Of a DNA stretch of 22,500 bases, positions 1-11,100 are shown in pieces (positions within the stretch are counted from its first letter, which is position 1; each line of letters starts with the position of its first letter). The notes below the pieces were generated by a model that was given only the letters and a program-made list of their open reading frames with translations, was not told where the DNA came from and ran no database searches. The translations under genes were made by a program, and so were the position numbers. The stretch lies in NCBI GenBank assembly GCA_015478945.1, contig JABUQX010099191.1, positions 1 through 22,500 on the forward strand, given 5' to 3'. Origin of the DNA: Trachelipus rathkii (lineage: Eukaryota > Arthropoda > Malacostraca > Isopoda > Trachelipodidae).

Positions 1-1140
1 TCAATATAATTGTTATAGCGATTCCAAATTGAGCAGAGACGCGAGGTATAATAAATCGCTTTCTTGGCACATCTAATCTATTAAATAACTGTATAGAGGT
101 GCGAAAGTGGATGAAGCTTAATCAAAGCTAGTTGTCTAACAACTTTTGTAGGCTCATCCTTTCGAAACTGAAATGAAACTATATAATGGCAAGCATACAT
201 GTTGAAAAGCCTATTGACCACCCGTATACCTCTAATCTCACACAACTAAACAAACGGCAGTGAAACAGATGCACAGCGTTTGATTAATTCAATACAAAGC
301 AGCTAGTGAAGTTGTAGACAGTAATTCCTTTACCAGGCCTTCCTCGCTTATAGTCCTATCTGAGCTATCTGGTACGCGTCTGACTCGCAAATATTCGCAG
401 AACAAATCTACTACTTAGAACTGCAACCAACTTAGTCTCTCTGAAGACCAAGCTTACAAACACCCTTCGGAAAAGTAAGAAATACAACGGTTTTGAACCC
501 AGCCCCTGGTAAGAATTCTTTTTACCTGTGGAGTTAAAAACCGTTCAATTTCAGTATATTCCTTATTCAATGAACTCCACCTGTTTTATGATCACATGTT
601 TTTTTTTTGACCATCAAAACAATGTCTTTAAAGACCTAAATAATTACTATGAATAATTAAAAATAAATGAGAAAGTAAAATACGTTTTGAAACACTCAAG
701 GAAACTACTTGAAATCTACTGAGATGTAAATCTTGAGGCGAAATATTTTAATAAAAAAAAACCTAAAAATAAAATAAAACGTACTGTACTTACAATAACT
801 ATATAGGTTAGCTCTTATAATTACACAGAACATGAATTACGTTTATATGATGATCTTATGGATACCTATACATATATGCGCACTAGAAAATACAGAACAC
901 AGAGCTACCTATGAAATACCCAAATGATATATTTTAATGCTGTCAATCAATAACATAAATAACAAAATGCCTATTATATTTTTATCATTATAAATTTATA
1001 AATATAGAATGCAAGTAATAATCGGATGTCAGTCATGTATTATATATATATACATAGATACTCATGTGTCACGAGAATGCGACTATCAAATGAACCAAAA
1101 GAAATATATTATATCACAACACAAATTATACGGACTGGTC
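1..1140. other. Unassigned AT-rich DNA, no gene recognised
   Basis: I recognise no gene here. Between about 300 and 540 the sequence is less AT-rich than its surroundings, and short frames stay open on both strands (about 43 codons plus, about 50 codons minus). On the plus strand a donor-like GGTAAGA follows at about 508-514. No family motif is visible, and because frames are open on both strands I do not call an exon. The rest is low-complexity A/T with a short (TA)n tract near 1,040. Confidence 0.5.
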
Positions 1141-1760
1141 GCATGAAAGAGTTTAGATACATGAGATATAATTAATATCCTTTTAACCAATTGATCAATA
1201 AATGAACTATTGACGAATTACCCCTATAACGACGTCGACATGCTTTAAGTGTGAACCTTAACAAATATATAACAACCGAGCAGAGGCCACTGAGAGGTAT
1301 AGTACAAAGAAGCCAGGACAATGTTATACCTACCAAAAATGCAAAGAGTTGCTCATACATTTGAGCCGCATTCTTGTAAGCAGCTATCTACTTTCTAAAT
1401 ACATACAACATAAACTGACTTTGACAATTCTAACCATTCCATGTTAGACACCGTTTTAAAAAATAGTATCAAAATAACAAGTGTATGGAGAGCGTATTTT
1501 ATCTAAATATAGACAACAGCCCTAAACTTATATACTTGCAACAACGTCTCAAAAATGATAAAGCTTTCAATCGAAAGAAATCACAAAAACAAAGCTTAAC
1601 CTGCAAACCAAAGTTCATAATATCTAAGCACATACCCGCAATCACGATTTTGAGGTCAATAAATAGAGTCAAAAAGCTGTTTATTGCAAAATCTGAGATA
1701 TATAGTATTAGATACAAATGTAACCGATATACGCTCCTATGAAGAATTAACTATATATGC
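1141..1760. other. Unassigned region with short open frames on both strands
   Basis: Three short frames occur: a 62-codon minus-strand frame (1,172-1,360) predicted to be hydrophobic in its N-terminal half, and two that overlap each other on opposite strands (85 codons plus at 1,485-1,742; 72 codons minus at 1,499-1,717). None has a recognisable domain, codon bias or a convincing splice context. Opposite-strand overlap means at most one could be real. Most likely these are chance frames in unique or old repeat-derived DNA. Confidence 0.35.
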
Positions 1761-4500
1761 TTATAAACATATATAGCATACTTTGCCACATATATTTTAT
1801 TATTCATTGATAACATTATAAATCGGTACAGCTTATTAGCTAAGTACAAACTCCTACATTATTCATCTTTTAATACCTTAGAAATCCTATTTACATGACG
1901 AATATAAATTCAGGCATCAAATATTATTTCCACTACATTGAAATTATAGCCCAGAGTTGCTATTATTTATTAATTATTTAATATTATCATTATAAAAAAC
2001 ATTAGATCTTAATTTGTATAAAAGTTAATTATATTTTTAAACTTTATTGTAAATTAAATATATATAACAATTATTATTATTAACTACTATTTATTTATAA
2101 ATATTATTTAAGTTTATGTTGCTAATATCAATAATATTACATAACACTTATACAAATAATTAAATATTTGTGAAAATGCGGAGATATATATATAAGTATG
2201 AGTGTGTGTGAAGAATTAAACATTAAAACTTATATCACAAAAAACTTATATACATTGTGAAATTTCATGAAATGAACTATCAAAATCTTGATTATAGAGA
2301 TTTAACAAAAAATATTCCAATGATTTAATTTATTTCTTAATTTTTGATATTGATTTTATTTTTATCATTTATTTATCTATTCATTAATATTTGATTTATT
2401 ATTTAAAGATTTTTACTATGTATTATTCTCTTTTTATATCATTAACATTTTAATTCATACATCATATGATCCCTTGTTAAAATATTATAAAACAATATAA
2501 TAATATTAATTTGATAATTATATATTAAATAAATTATAATATGTTAAATCAGATAAAAAATAATATACGCGAAGCACATGTAACTTTACAAAAGAATGCA
2601 TGAGATTAGGTATTTATTCTATGTAAATAAATCGAGTCTCATCTTTTCTACTCTCAAAGTGAGAATATACAATTGCTTTTCGTTGAAAAGACAAAAGTGA
2701 TTAAAAAGTATAAAAAGACCCAATCAATTGTGTAAAGATATTAGCCGCTGAATCCTGCATTCAATTGGCACAAAAAATAATTATATATTTAATCTTATCT
2801 GAGCTTTATAAACACACTAATATGATAGTTTTATCTTTATTGATCATTGACTACCATAAAGGTCCCTATATAATATATCTAAGTTATATATATATTGTAG
2901 TATATAAAAAATAATTTGGTATTTAAATAATTATAATAAGTGTATTATTTTATATGTGAGTATATATGATATTAAATAATAATTTATTTATTTAAATTTG
3001 ATTAGTATCAAAATAATAATATAATAATTAACTATATAAATATACTACAATGAAAACTATATATCTATGGCCACACACAGAGCATTTAAGTAATTTTATA
3101 TACTATATTGTATATATGAGTCTAGATAGAAGTACGTAGTTATATGTAAATTAAAGTGCAGAGTATTAATAATTATTAATTAAATAATAGAGTAATTGAA
3201 ATAATTGAAATGAGAGATAATCTATATAATATAATAGCATAATAATAATTATATAATAAATAATTAATATAATATATATATAAATATTAATCAGTAACGC
3301 GTGAATCAAATGTTAATCGTATAGAATATTGTACAACATCAAGCTATCCAACCCTCAATGGATATATGAAATAAATGCATTTCATAAATTTAAGTTCATT
3401 CATAAATAGAATGATGTTTTTTATTCATACCGGGTGACCTGATTTCTATTCAACTTAAGAATATATTAATATCTAAACATTTTTTATTACAATTATGTAA
3501 TTTTTAAAATTTCTTGGTATGTTCATAATTTAATGCGATACAATCAAAATATATATAACATTTATAGATAAATAATCAGGAAATATTTTTATTCAATTCT
3601 TATTATTTATTTATATTATGGCTAATACATTGCCATTACCTTTTACCATAAAATAACAAGAGAATCGGTAACATTTAGCGATGGAAATTGCTGTACTACG
3701 TCTTTTGTTAAGATAAGTGACATAAAATCTCTGGCTTTGCCGACTTCCATGAATTTGTCTATTAGTACACAAAGAAAATATGGCATTATCAAATAATTAT
3801 TAATAAATAAAAAATAAAATAAATTTCAAAAATTAATAAATTATTAAATAAATATATTTAAAATTATATTATAATATAAATTTTTAAAAGAATGTTGAAT
3901 AATATAATTTAAAATGATAAATAAATTATATAATTTAATTCTAATAATAAATAATATAATTACTAATAATAATATAATAAATTAGTAAAATTTACATAAA
4001 TCACAATAATAGATATTAACGAATATTAAAATAATATAACTCTAAACGTTATACTAGAAAATTATACTTAACTAAACATTGGGTTAAATTAAAATATATT
4101 TTGTAAATAATAAATAATATAATTATGAAGGTAATGAGGATAATGGAGACATAAGACCACTAATAGATCAATAATAAAATAATAAAATTAATATTAATAA
4201 TAATATACATAAATATATATCCAATTTATGAGATTAATTAATAATCCATATAATTAATAGATAATGGAATTTAATAATTTAATATATAATAATTAGAGCT
4301 ACCTTATCAATGATTTTACTATTTTTTCATTATTAAATAATTAAAAACTTTTTAAATTTATTAGGAATGTTATAAGTTGTTTTATTTTTTTATTTTTTTT
4401 GTGCCTGTAGTATTTTAATATTTTAATTTTTCTTGTGACCAGTTTTATTATGTACAACAAGCATTTATTTTTTTTCTTTCTTTATAATTGTTTTACATTT
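1761..4500. other. Very AT-rich gene-poor stretch
   Basis: Long runs of TAATAA, ATTTATTA and short (TA)n tracts dominate, especially at 1,960-2,560, 2,870-3,300 and 3,780-4,320. There is no array with a clean long period and no recognisable gene, apart from the short minus-strand frame annotated separately at 3,643-3,786. From about 4,370 the plus strand becomes T-rich, with several T8-T10 runs. Likely decayed repeats and low-complexity intergenic DNA. Confidence 0.6.
3643..3786 (-). other. Short protein-like open frame, family unknown
   Basis: Reading leftward from an ATG at 3,786, a 47-codon frame runs to a TAA at 3,645-3,643. A second in-frame ATG at 3,750 starts a balanced, non-low-complexity segment (MEVGKARDFMSLILTKDVVQ). 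It stands out because the flanks are almost pure A/T. A donor-like ATG|GTAAAA lies at the 3' end of the frame and an acceptor-like TACTAATAG just before the second ATG, so a single coding exon or transposon fragment is possible. I do not recognise the family. The opposite strand and another minus frame are also open here, which weakens the case. Confidence 0.2.
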
Positions 4501-4717
4501 TTAGTTCTTTTGTTTCTTAGCATTGGGAGTTGGGACTAAATGAGGAGAAACCTGTGCTTTCTCTAAGACTACTCCGGTTTTTTTAATTTTTTTTTTTATT
4601 AATTTCATTGGGGTTTTACTTTCTTTTTATTACAGTACGGTTATAGTGTCTTTTCCATTATAAAATGATACCCTTTAACTTTAAGACTGTTTACGTTTTT
4701 CATTAATTCTACCCTAG

Positions 4718-4999
4718 CTTAAAACAGATTTTTATTTATATCGAGATGCTCTGACGACTGTTGGAATGAAGAAGACTCAGTTAATCTTCTTGATGAATTG
4801 CTTAGATAATAAGATTTGACCTAAGTCTTTCATTTTGCAAACGTGTGGTGTGTCTTATGAGGGCACTCCATTTTCTGTTAGAGCCAAAGATGCTTTAAGG
4901 CTCGGGATTTACGTAGTAAATGAAGAGGTTGATTATTGTTATTTTAGTGTAAGAAAGTTTTTTATTATTGTGATTTGTCTTTTGATTTGTTGGAAATAG
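4718..4999 (+). pseudogene. Unidentified coding-like remnant with one in-frame stop
   Basis: One plus frame is open for 94 codons apart from a single TGA at 4,817-4,819, ending at TAG 4,997-4,999. The first part reads as ordinary protein (residues such as DALTTVGMKKTQLIFLMNCL), and after the stop it continues in the same frame with a mixed-composition segment (SFILQTCGVSYEGTPFSVRA). The composition is unlike the surrounding T-rich DNA. I recognise no domain. It lies directly upstream of LINE copy A but does not resemble the part of that element just upstream of the RT, so it could be an older insertion or a host exon fragment. Confidence 0.25.
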
Positions 5000-5004
5000 G
5001 TTAA

Positions 5005-7100
5005 GTAATTGATGGGAGGTAATGGGGTAGATGTGGAAAAGTTGAAGAATGGTATTCTGTGCAGGTATATATGAAATTAATGGTGAAATGATCAGGAACG
5101 AAGGCGAGATGGTGATTTGATTGGATTTGGAAGTTGATGTAATAAGCGTTTTATATAGAGGGTATGTTAGGATTGGAGGAGAGCTGGTTAAGTTATTTAT
5201 CTCTATAATAATTGGTGTAAGGGGGGATTATATTTGAACTGTTATGATATATTTTTATATGGGGTTTATTAGTTTTATTTTGGTGTTGTTGTGGTAAGTG
5301 TATATTGTCTGGTATTTATTTTTGTAAATGTAGTGCGTCGATGTGTTACTGTATAGGTAATTGATTTGGTTTGAATGACAGGTTGTTCTCTTTTTAGTGA
5401 GTTGGTTAAGGTTATTGTGTTGTTTGTTGTAATTTCTATTTATCTTTATCATTTATAATTACAATTGATTGAGAAAATTGAGGATTATAGAAGAATAAAT
5501 TGTTATTTTTAGTGTTTTTATGGATTTTGCAACAGGCGTATTTGATAGAGTTATATTAGGGTAATTTGGTTTATTGTGTCAGGTTGTATGTTGTTATATA
5601 TTGTGTGTTCGTGTGTATTGCTTTTCTTGAATGTGTTTATAATTTCATAAAAGTTTATAATGTTAATTGTACTGATATTGTGTTAATTTCGTTTGTGTGA
5701 AGAAATAAATTGTTGTTCATGGTTTGATGTTGGTTAATCGATTAATTTACGGATGTAAGAACATGTTTATTGTAGATGGTCCCTTGTAAAAGCATCGAGG
5801 ATTATGCGATGGTGTTTTTATTTAAAGTTGCATGGGAGTTTTTTAAGGATGGCGGTAATTGGGTTTATTGTTATATTATTGGTTTGGTATTTTTTGTTAT
5901 ATTTTGTGTTAGATGAGTGGAGGGTGCCCCTATCCTATTATATGCGGATGATTGGTTCTATGGGTGGTGTTAATCTGTTAAGTAGTTATGTTTTGAGATG
6001 TGAGTGGTACGAGTGAGATTTTATTGCTTAGTGTTGTATAAATGGTAGTGTGTGCTTTGATAAATGTAACGTGGATAAGTATATTATATTGGATATGGCT
6101 GTGAGTGAGGACACTCCTTCTAGTGTGAGTTTATGTTCAGATTGGTGTGAGTTTTTCATGTTGGTAACATAGTGTTCCTGATGTTTTTAAATATTAGGGT
6201 TATATTGCTGATGTATAAGGATACAGGACTTAGTCTGTAGTGCAGTTATAGGAAAGTTGGTGAAATGGCAGGAAGGTGGCTGTGGCAATTAAAATCGTTG
6301 ATGAATGTAAAGGGACTAAGTCTTGAGTGTGTCTGGGTTTACATGAGGGTATGTTTGTTACCTCTTTTTGTGTTAATTGTATAGTTTATTTGTGAGACTA
6401 TGGTCCTGGAAATAAGAAGTAATGATATATAAAGTTCAATGTGTTTCAGATGGACAATCTTGAGGGGTGTGTCTTAGGTGTGAGAGAATTGATATAAGTG
6501 AGGAATGAACGTATTAGAGAGTGGGGTGGTTTGTGAAGAAAGGTGTAAATGAGAAGAATAATATGTAAAGTATGTTGAGATGGTTTGGTCATATGGAGGA
6601 TGAATTTGATTAGTCGGTTTTTTTGGTTAAGGCGATGTATATTTGTGCTGAGTGTGTTGGGAACATCGACCAGCTGGGAGAACGAAGAATAAGAGGATTG
6701 TGTTCAGTAAAGGAATGCCTGGAAGGGAGAAATGTGAGTTTGGTATGAGGCCGAGAAAGAAAGTTTGTGTATAATCAGGAGTGTGAATGCGGGGGATTTG
6801 TTGAGTGGTGGTTATGGTTGGTGGTCCTCACCTGGGGCCAAGTGGATGACTCTTTACATTGATTTGACGATTCGTACCAATTAGTGAGGGTCGCATCGCT
6901 GTCCCATGAAGCTTTAGGGTGGATTATTTTCTGACTGCGAATGAATTCTCTTCCTTACTAAATTAATGGTACTTTGAGGGGGCGGTTAAGTCTGGTGCTC
7001 TTTTTTTTTCTTTTCGACTTGTGTCCATGTTCTTCTACTGCTTTTCTTTCCGATGCCCGTCCGCGCACCTCTTTACTTCCCATTCTTTGGGATTAAATAT
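5005..7100 (+). mobile_element. LINE copy A (RTE-like family), heavily decayed
   Basis: This is the same family as copy C, identified by stepwise match to it. About 5,030-5,130 encodes the decayed lead-in to the RT (NGEMIRNEGEMV-like). Near 5,515-5,550 lies the motif A block with GFATGV-type decay of the FMDLQQAYD segment. TATGCGGATGAT (the YADD codons) is at 5,941-5,952, and the KECLEER block is near 6,705-6,735. The 3' UTR matches copies B, C and D from about 6,825. Frameshifts and stops are everywhere. The distance between motif A and YADD is about 100 bp longer than in C, so there is an insertion or poorly aligned DNA at 5,560-5,800. The 3' tail ends in GATAAAGAAAGAAAG and then TA repeats. 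Endonuclease and upstream parts are absent. Not functional. Confidence 0.8.
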
Positions 7101-7117
7101 ATAATTTTAGTGATAGA

Positions 7118-7270
7118 TAAAGAAAGAAAGAGAAGAATATATATATATATTCTATATATATATATTAATATTTTATTGATTATTTATTATAATATATATA
7201 TTATAATATAATTATTATATATATTTATTTATATATTATTATATTTTTTTATTATTTATTGTATATTATA
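7118..7270. repeat. (TA)n-rich microsatellite at the 3' tail of copy A
   Basis: The GATAAAGAAAGAAAG tail of copy A runs straight into alternating TA, including a 20-bp perfect palindrome at 7,135-7,152 (extending a few bases), and then into degenerate ATT/TA repeats to about 7,270. Confidence 0.8.
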
Positions 7271-7436
7271 TTTTATGTTTAATTAATTGTATTTATATCT
7301 CCCTGGTATTTTTTCCCTACCCGCTATTTATTGTGTTTTATTATTTGTTGTTCATTGATGAATTAGATTGTATTTTGAGTTTAATGTATATATTTATAAC
7401 CATGTACTATTATTGGGTATGTGACGCATCTGTGTC

Positions 7437-7547
7437 ATGTCCGTGCCGTGTCATCTGCAGATCTCTTGTCTGCTGAGCTCTCGCTCCCATAATTTTTCGT
7501 TCGGCAGTGGGGTGGGTGGGTGTCGCAAATGTAAGTCTTGGTATTAA
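7437..7547 (+). other. GC-rich island with short ORF and splice-like signals
   Basis: A 36-codon frame begins at ATG 7,437 (MSVPCHLQISCLLSSRSHNF at its start) in DNA much richer in G/C than its flanks. Inside it, CTGCAG at 7,455-7,460 and a perfect donor GTAAGT at 7,531-7,536 bracket a 70-bp interval that is open in this frame. This could be an internal exon, or a piece of an unrecognised repeat. The upstream pyrimidine tract is weak and no domain is recognisable, so exon status is a guess. Confidence 0.2.
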
Positions 7548-8157
7548 TCAGTATGAGTTAGAATATCTTATGCGAATAATTATTTCTTAATTACTTAATG
7601 ATTATTTATTTTATTTTGAGTTTATAAAAATAATTAAGTTTAATTATGACATCTTAATGTCTATATATTTAAGATGTTTTAATATTTAAATTTTATAAAA
7701 ATAAAATTAAAACATAAACAACTCCAAAAGTTTTTTTCGAAAGCATCACAAAGTAATTATTAGGGAATATAATTTATTTTCTTTTGTGTTTTTAATTTAA
7801 ATTTTACTTTTTCATTATAAATAATATTATTCTTCTTTCTCCGAAATAACGTTACAATAAACGGCACGACCTATTGCCCGAAGTAGGCATAGAAGTTTGT
7901 ACTCGCATGTACTTTTAATTATTGCAAATAAAATCTTCTTTTTTTTCAATATTTTTTTTTTTTTAGACATCTTTAAATTACTACTTCTATTGCATAGATT
8001 AGGTAATTTTTTGCAAAATTCTGAAGTTTAGTTTCTGTTAATTTTAGAATATGTGAATAAAATACTTTTTATCATAAATTTTTAGACAATTTATTTTATC
8101 TTGCTTTTTTTTGCAGGTGTTTTCTTACATCAAACTTTAAATTTGTTTATAATTTAA
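7548..8157. other. Unassigned AT-rich DNA
   Basis: No gene recognised. Contains T-rich runs (for example T12 near 7,955) and a pyrimidine tract with TTTGCAG at about 8,109-8,116, just upstream of the hAT-like remnant. Confidence 0.5.
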
Positions 8158-8304
8158 TTCAACAACTTTTTACTGAGGTAGTTTTTGTCTGTATTGCTAC
8201 TTCAAGCACAGCTCTTGAACGACATTTTGCCAGAACATCTTAAGTTAAGAACCTCTCTGAAGGGTATGAAGAATTATTAAGAAGACTCTCTCTGAACTTA
8301 TAAT
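8158..8304 (+). pseudogene. Possible hAT transposase C-terminal (dimerisation) remnant
   Basis: One plus frame reads FVCIATSSTALERHFARTS, then a TAA (8,242-8,244), then in the same frame VKNLSEGYEELLRRLSLNL and a TAA at 8,302-8,304. hAT-superfamily transposases end in a dimerisation region with the pattern IPATSxxxERxFSxxG, followed about 15-20 residues later by a helix of the type LxxxxVEELLFLxxNL. Order and spacing here fit that pattern. Key differences are ERHF-A instead of ERxFS and the internal stop. No upstream DDE part or zinc finger was found. Only about 49 codons, so chance resemblance or another family is possible. Confidence 0.35.
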
Positions 8305-8573
8305 AGTATTAGTAAAAATAATAAAAATAATAACCTTCTAATAAATGAAATTAATCTAATTAAAATGATTTTTAATTAATTAATTAATTAATTTTAATTT
8401 AAATTGTTACTAACACATGATTCTCATATTGCCCTTCTCAAAGGCCTTAGTTCTCGTAGGAGAAAGAAATGAAATGTTTCTGGGGTTAGTATAACTTTTA
8501 GCATGGATGTAATAAAACTTTAAAATATTTATTTTATTCATATTCAGTTTATGTTTTTGAAAGATAAATCTTT
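8305..8573. other. Unassigned DNA with a short (TAAT)n tract
   Basis: No gene seen. A pure (TAAT)n run of about 20 bp lies at 8,372-8,391. The rest is AT-rich. Confidence 0.5.
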
Positions 8574-8689
8574 TTATATATATTATAATTATATATTATA
8601 TTATATATATTTTATTATATATATATATATATTATATAGTTATTATATTATATGTATTATATATATTAACTATATATATTTTATATATT

Positions 8690-8721
<32 letters not shown>

Positions 8722-8742
8722 TATTTATATTATATTATATAT

Positions 8743-8783
<41 letters not shown>

Positions 8784-8801
8784 TATTATTATTATATATA
8801 T
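8574..8801. repeat. (TA)n microsatellite abutting the 5' end of copy B
   Basis: About 230 bp of alternating TA with interruptions of the TATAATATA type, ending where LINE copy B begins. Long reading frames of Tyr/Ile across it are artefacts. Confidence 0.95.
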
Positions 8802-10700
8802 GATTTCGATGAATGCCATAGAAATTTGAATAGGTGTTTTGGGTGAAGGAGGTAATGTGTAGAGTGATAAGTTATAGAATGGTAAATCTGCAGGTAATAG
8901 TATTTGATTTGCTTGTGTGATGAAATGATCAAGATCGGAGGCGAGGTGGTGATTGATTATTGGATTTGGAAGCTATGTAACAAAGCGTTTATAGTAGAGG
9001 GTATGTTCCGAGGGATTGGAGGAGAGCAGTAATAGTATCCTTATGATAAGGGTTAAGGGGGATAAGGGTAACTGCAGAATTATACGGTGGAATTAGTTTA
9101 CCTGGGGTTGTTGTAAGAAAGAGTTAGTATGCTGTATTTTTGGTCGAAAGATGCGTCGGAGTGTACTGACACATAGGTGCGGTTTAGAAGTGGTATGGGG
9201 ATTGTGGATCAAATCTTTACATTGAAACAAATGATTAAAGAAGATGAGAGGTAGAAGAAGAATAAATTGTATTAGGTTTTATGGATTTGCACTAGGCGTA
9301 TGATAAGGATTAATAGGGAAGTCTTATGGCAGGTGTTAAATGATATATGGTGGTGGTAGGCTCTGAATGGAATCAAAAATATGTATGACGATAGTGAATT
9401 GGTGTGTAAGAAGTAAATGTTGAAAGTCTTATTTGGTTTAACATTAAATAGCTTGGAGGTGAAGCAGGGATGTGTATGTCTCACTTGTTATTCATTTTGT
9501 AATGGTTGGGTTGATGAATTGAATGAGAGGTTTGGAGTGGATGGGATGGTGTTTAGATATAGATAAGAGTAGTGGTAGGTGCCTATATCTTAATTATATG
9601 CGAATGATTTGTGTTTTGGTGTGGCGGAAGTCGAAGATGTGTTTAAATTATTAGAGAGATTTATGACTTGGTGTTTAAATATTAGGGGTTTTGAAAGTTT
9701 TAAACGTATGATGAGTTGGTTATGTTTTTGTTGTGATGAAGTATAGTCCTCGGTGTGTAATTTTGTTATGTATTTTGTAGTAGTCGTAACATAGTGTTTA
9801 AATATAGTGATATAGTTGGATGAAAGGGAACGGATGATGCAGATGTGTAGCAGGGAAGTTTGTTTGAATAAGGATAGGTGGTGCTGATGGCAATTAATAT
9901 TCCTTGGTTGAGGTGTAAAGGGACAAAAGTCTTGGGGTGCGGCTAAGGGTCTTAACGTGGGGTAGTTTGTTACCGTGGTTGTTTATTTATGTATATGTTT
10001 AGTGGAGACTGGTCTTGGTAATAAAGGTATGTACTATGGTCTGGAATTATGAGTATATTGTGATCTTTAGGTTACATATGTGTTCAGTATAGACAATCTA
10101 TAGAGGCGTGGTTAGTGTGAAAATTAATTAATATTAATTTTTGATTTTTAGGTAATGGAACGTATGTTATTATTGTGAGTTGTGTTTGGTTGTGAAGTAA
10201 AGGGGTAATGTATGAGAATAAATGAATTTAGTCGTTTTGTTATGTGGTTTGGTCATGTTGGATATATGGATAATGAATTTAGTCGATTGGTTATAGCGGA
10301 TGTAATACGTTGGTGAGTTGGTGCTGGGGAATCAACCGGTCTGGAACCGGATAGTCAGTAATGTTCCTGGAGAAGAGAAGAAATGGTTGCATAAAATAAT
10401 AGTGAATTTGGCGGGGTTTCGAAGAGGGGGTATGGTTGCTGGCCTACCTGGTCAATCGGGATGAACCGCTACATTTAACCCGAGATGTCCATAATGAGTG
10501 GCTCCGTCGTTCAACGCCGTTTAAGCTCTTGGTTGGATTTCTGACTTTGCGACGAGTTCTCACTAAATAGATATAAGGGGCGTTAAGGCTGGCTTCTTTT
10601 CTGACTTGCGTTCATATTCTTGCTACTATCTTTCTGTTCCAGTTCTCTATGCTTACGTCACCTTACCTTCCAGTCTTTGGGGTAGAGAAGGTGTGGATTG
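8802..10700 (+). mobile_element. LINE copy B (RTE-like family), decayed, active-site Asp mutated
   Basis: Aligns in order with copy C: NGKSAG-type lead-in near 8,880, the WKL(C)NKAF region near 8,960-8,990, the YKGKGDKGNC region near 9,045-9,075, IFTLKQMI near 9,210-9,235, motif A near 9,280-9,310, and a palm motif C at 9,597-9,608 that reads TAT GCG AAT GAT. YADD has therefore become YAND, replacing the first catalytic Asp. Copy C's C-terminal DNLRGV block is matched near 10,090-10,110. The 3' UTR (GTCCATAATGAGTG onwards) runs to CTTTGGGGTAGAGAAGGTG. Many indels; not functional. Begins at a TA array and is followed within about 50 bp by another. Confidence 0.8.
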
Positions 10701-10750
10701 AATGATATTAGTTTAGTATATTATTATAGTATATTTGTATGTTTATTGTT

Positions 10751-10767
10751 ATTAATATATTATATTA

Positions 10768-10838
<71 letters not shown>

Positions 10839-10899
10839 TATATAATATATATATATATGATATATATATATATATATTATATATATATATATATATAAT
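10751..10899. repeat. (TA)n microsatellite just downstream of copy B
   Basis: About 150 bp of alternating TA with phase slips, starting about 50 bp after the recognisable 3' end of copy B. Confidence 0.95.
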
Positions 10900-10983
10900 T
10901 TGGGTTATGTTAATTCCTTAAAATTATATTTTCCCCATTTATCATTTTCTTTAAAATATTATTTGTCTTTCTTCTATTTATAA

Positions 10984-11100
10984 GTAGAGTTAGTAGTACT
11001 CGTAACTTGTTATCTGGTTGCATGTCGAAATCATGAACTCTGCGACGAAACCTATGACCCCATATACCCCGCCGTGCGGTCGGGGCCCCCCGACCATTAG
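10984..11100 (+). other. Candidate terminal coding exon, GC-rich C-terminus
   Basis: A plus frame is open from 10,984 to TAG at 11,098-11,100. Its last part reads LCDETYDPIYPAVRSGPPDH followed by the stop. From about 11,038 the codons use mostly G or C in the third position (GAC, CCC, TAC, GCC, GTG, CGG, TCG, GGG), striking in DNA that is otherwise strongly AT-rich. A pyrimidine tract (TTGTCTTTCTTCTATTTA) followed by AAG/TAG lies just before 10,984, as at a 3' splice site. This would suit the last exon of a host gene on the plus strand or a duplicated fragment of one. I do not recognise the protein and cannot see the rest of the gene. Confidence 0.35.

Noticed and set aside
440..520. GGTTCAAAACC on the minus strand near 495 as a Pol III B box of a tRNA gene
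   Set aside because: No A box or cloverleaf arms at tRNA spacing could be seen.
1172..1360. 62-codon minus-strand frame with hydrophobic stretch
   Set aside because: No domain, no upstream splice acceptor of quality, short; AT-rich DNA readily yields hydrophobic frames.
5804..6016. 70-codon hydrophobic frame that could look like a small membrane protein
   Set aside because: It is frameshifted LINE copy A sequence; the YADD-coding DNA at 5,941-5,952 lies inside it.
9272..9484. 70-codon minus-strand frame
   Set aside because: Antisense to LINE copy B RT coding region.
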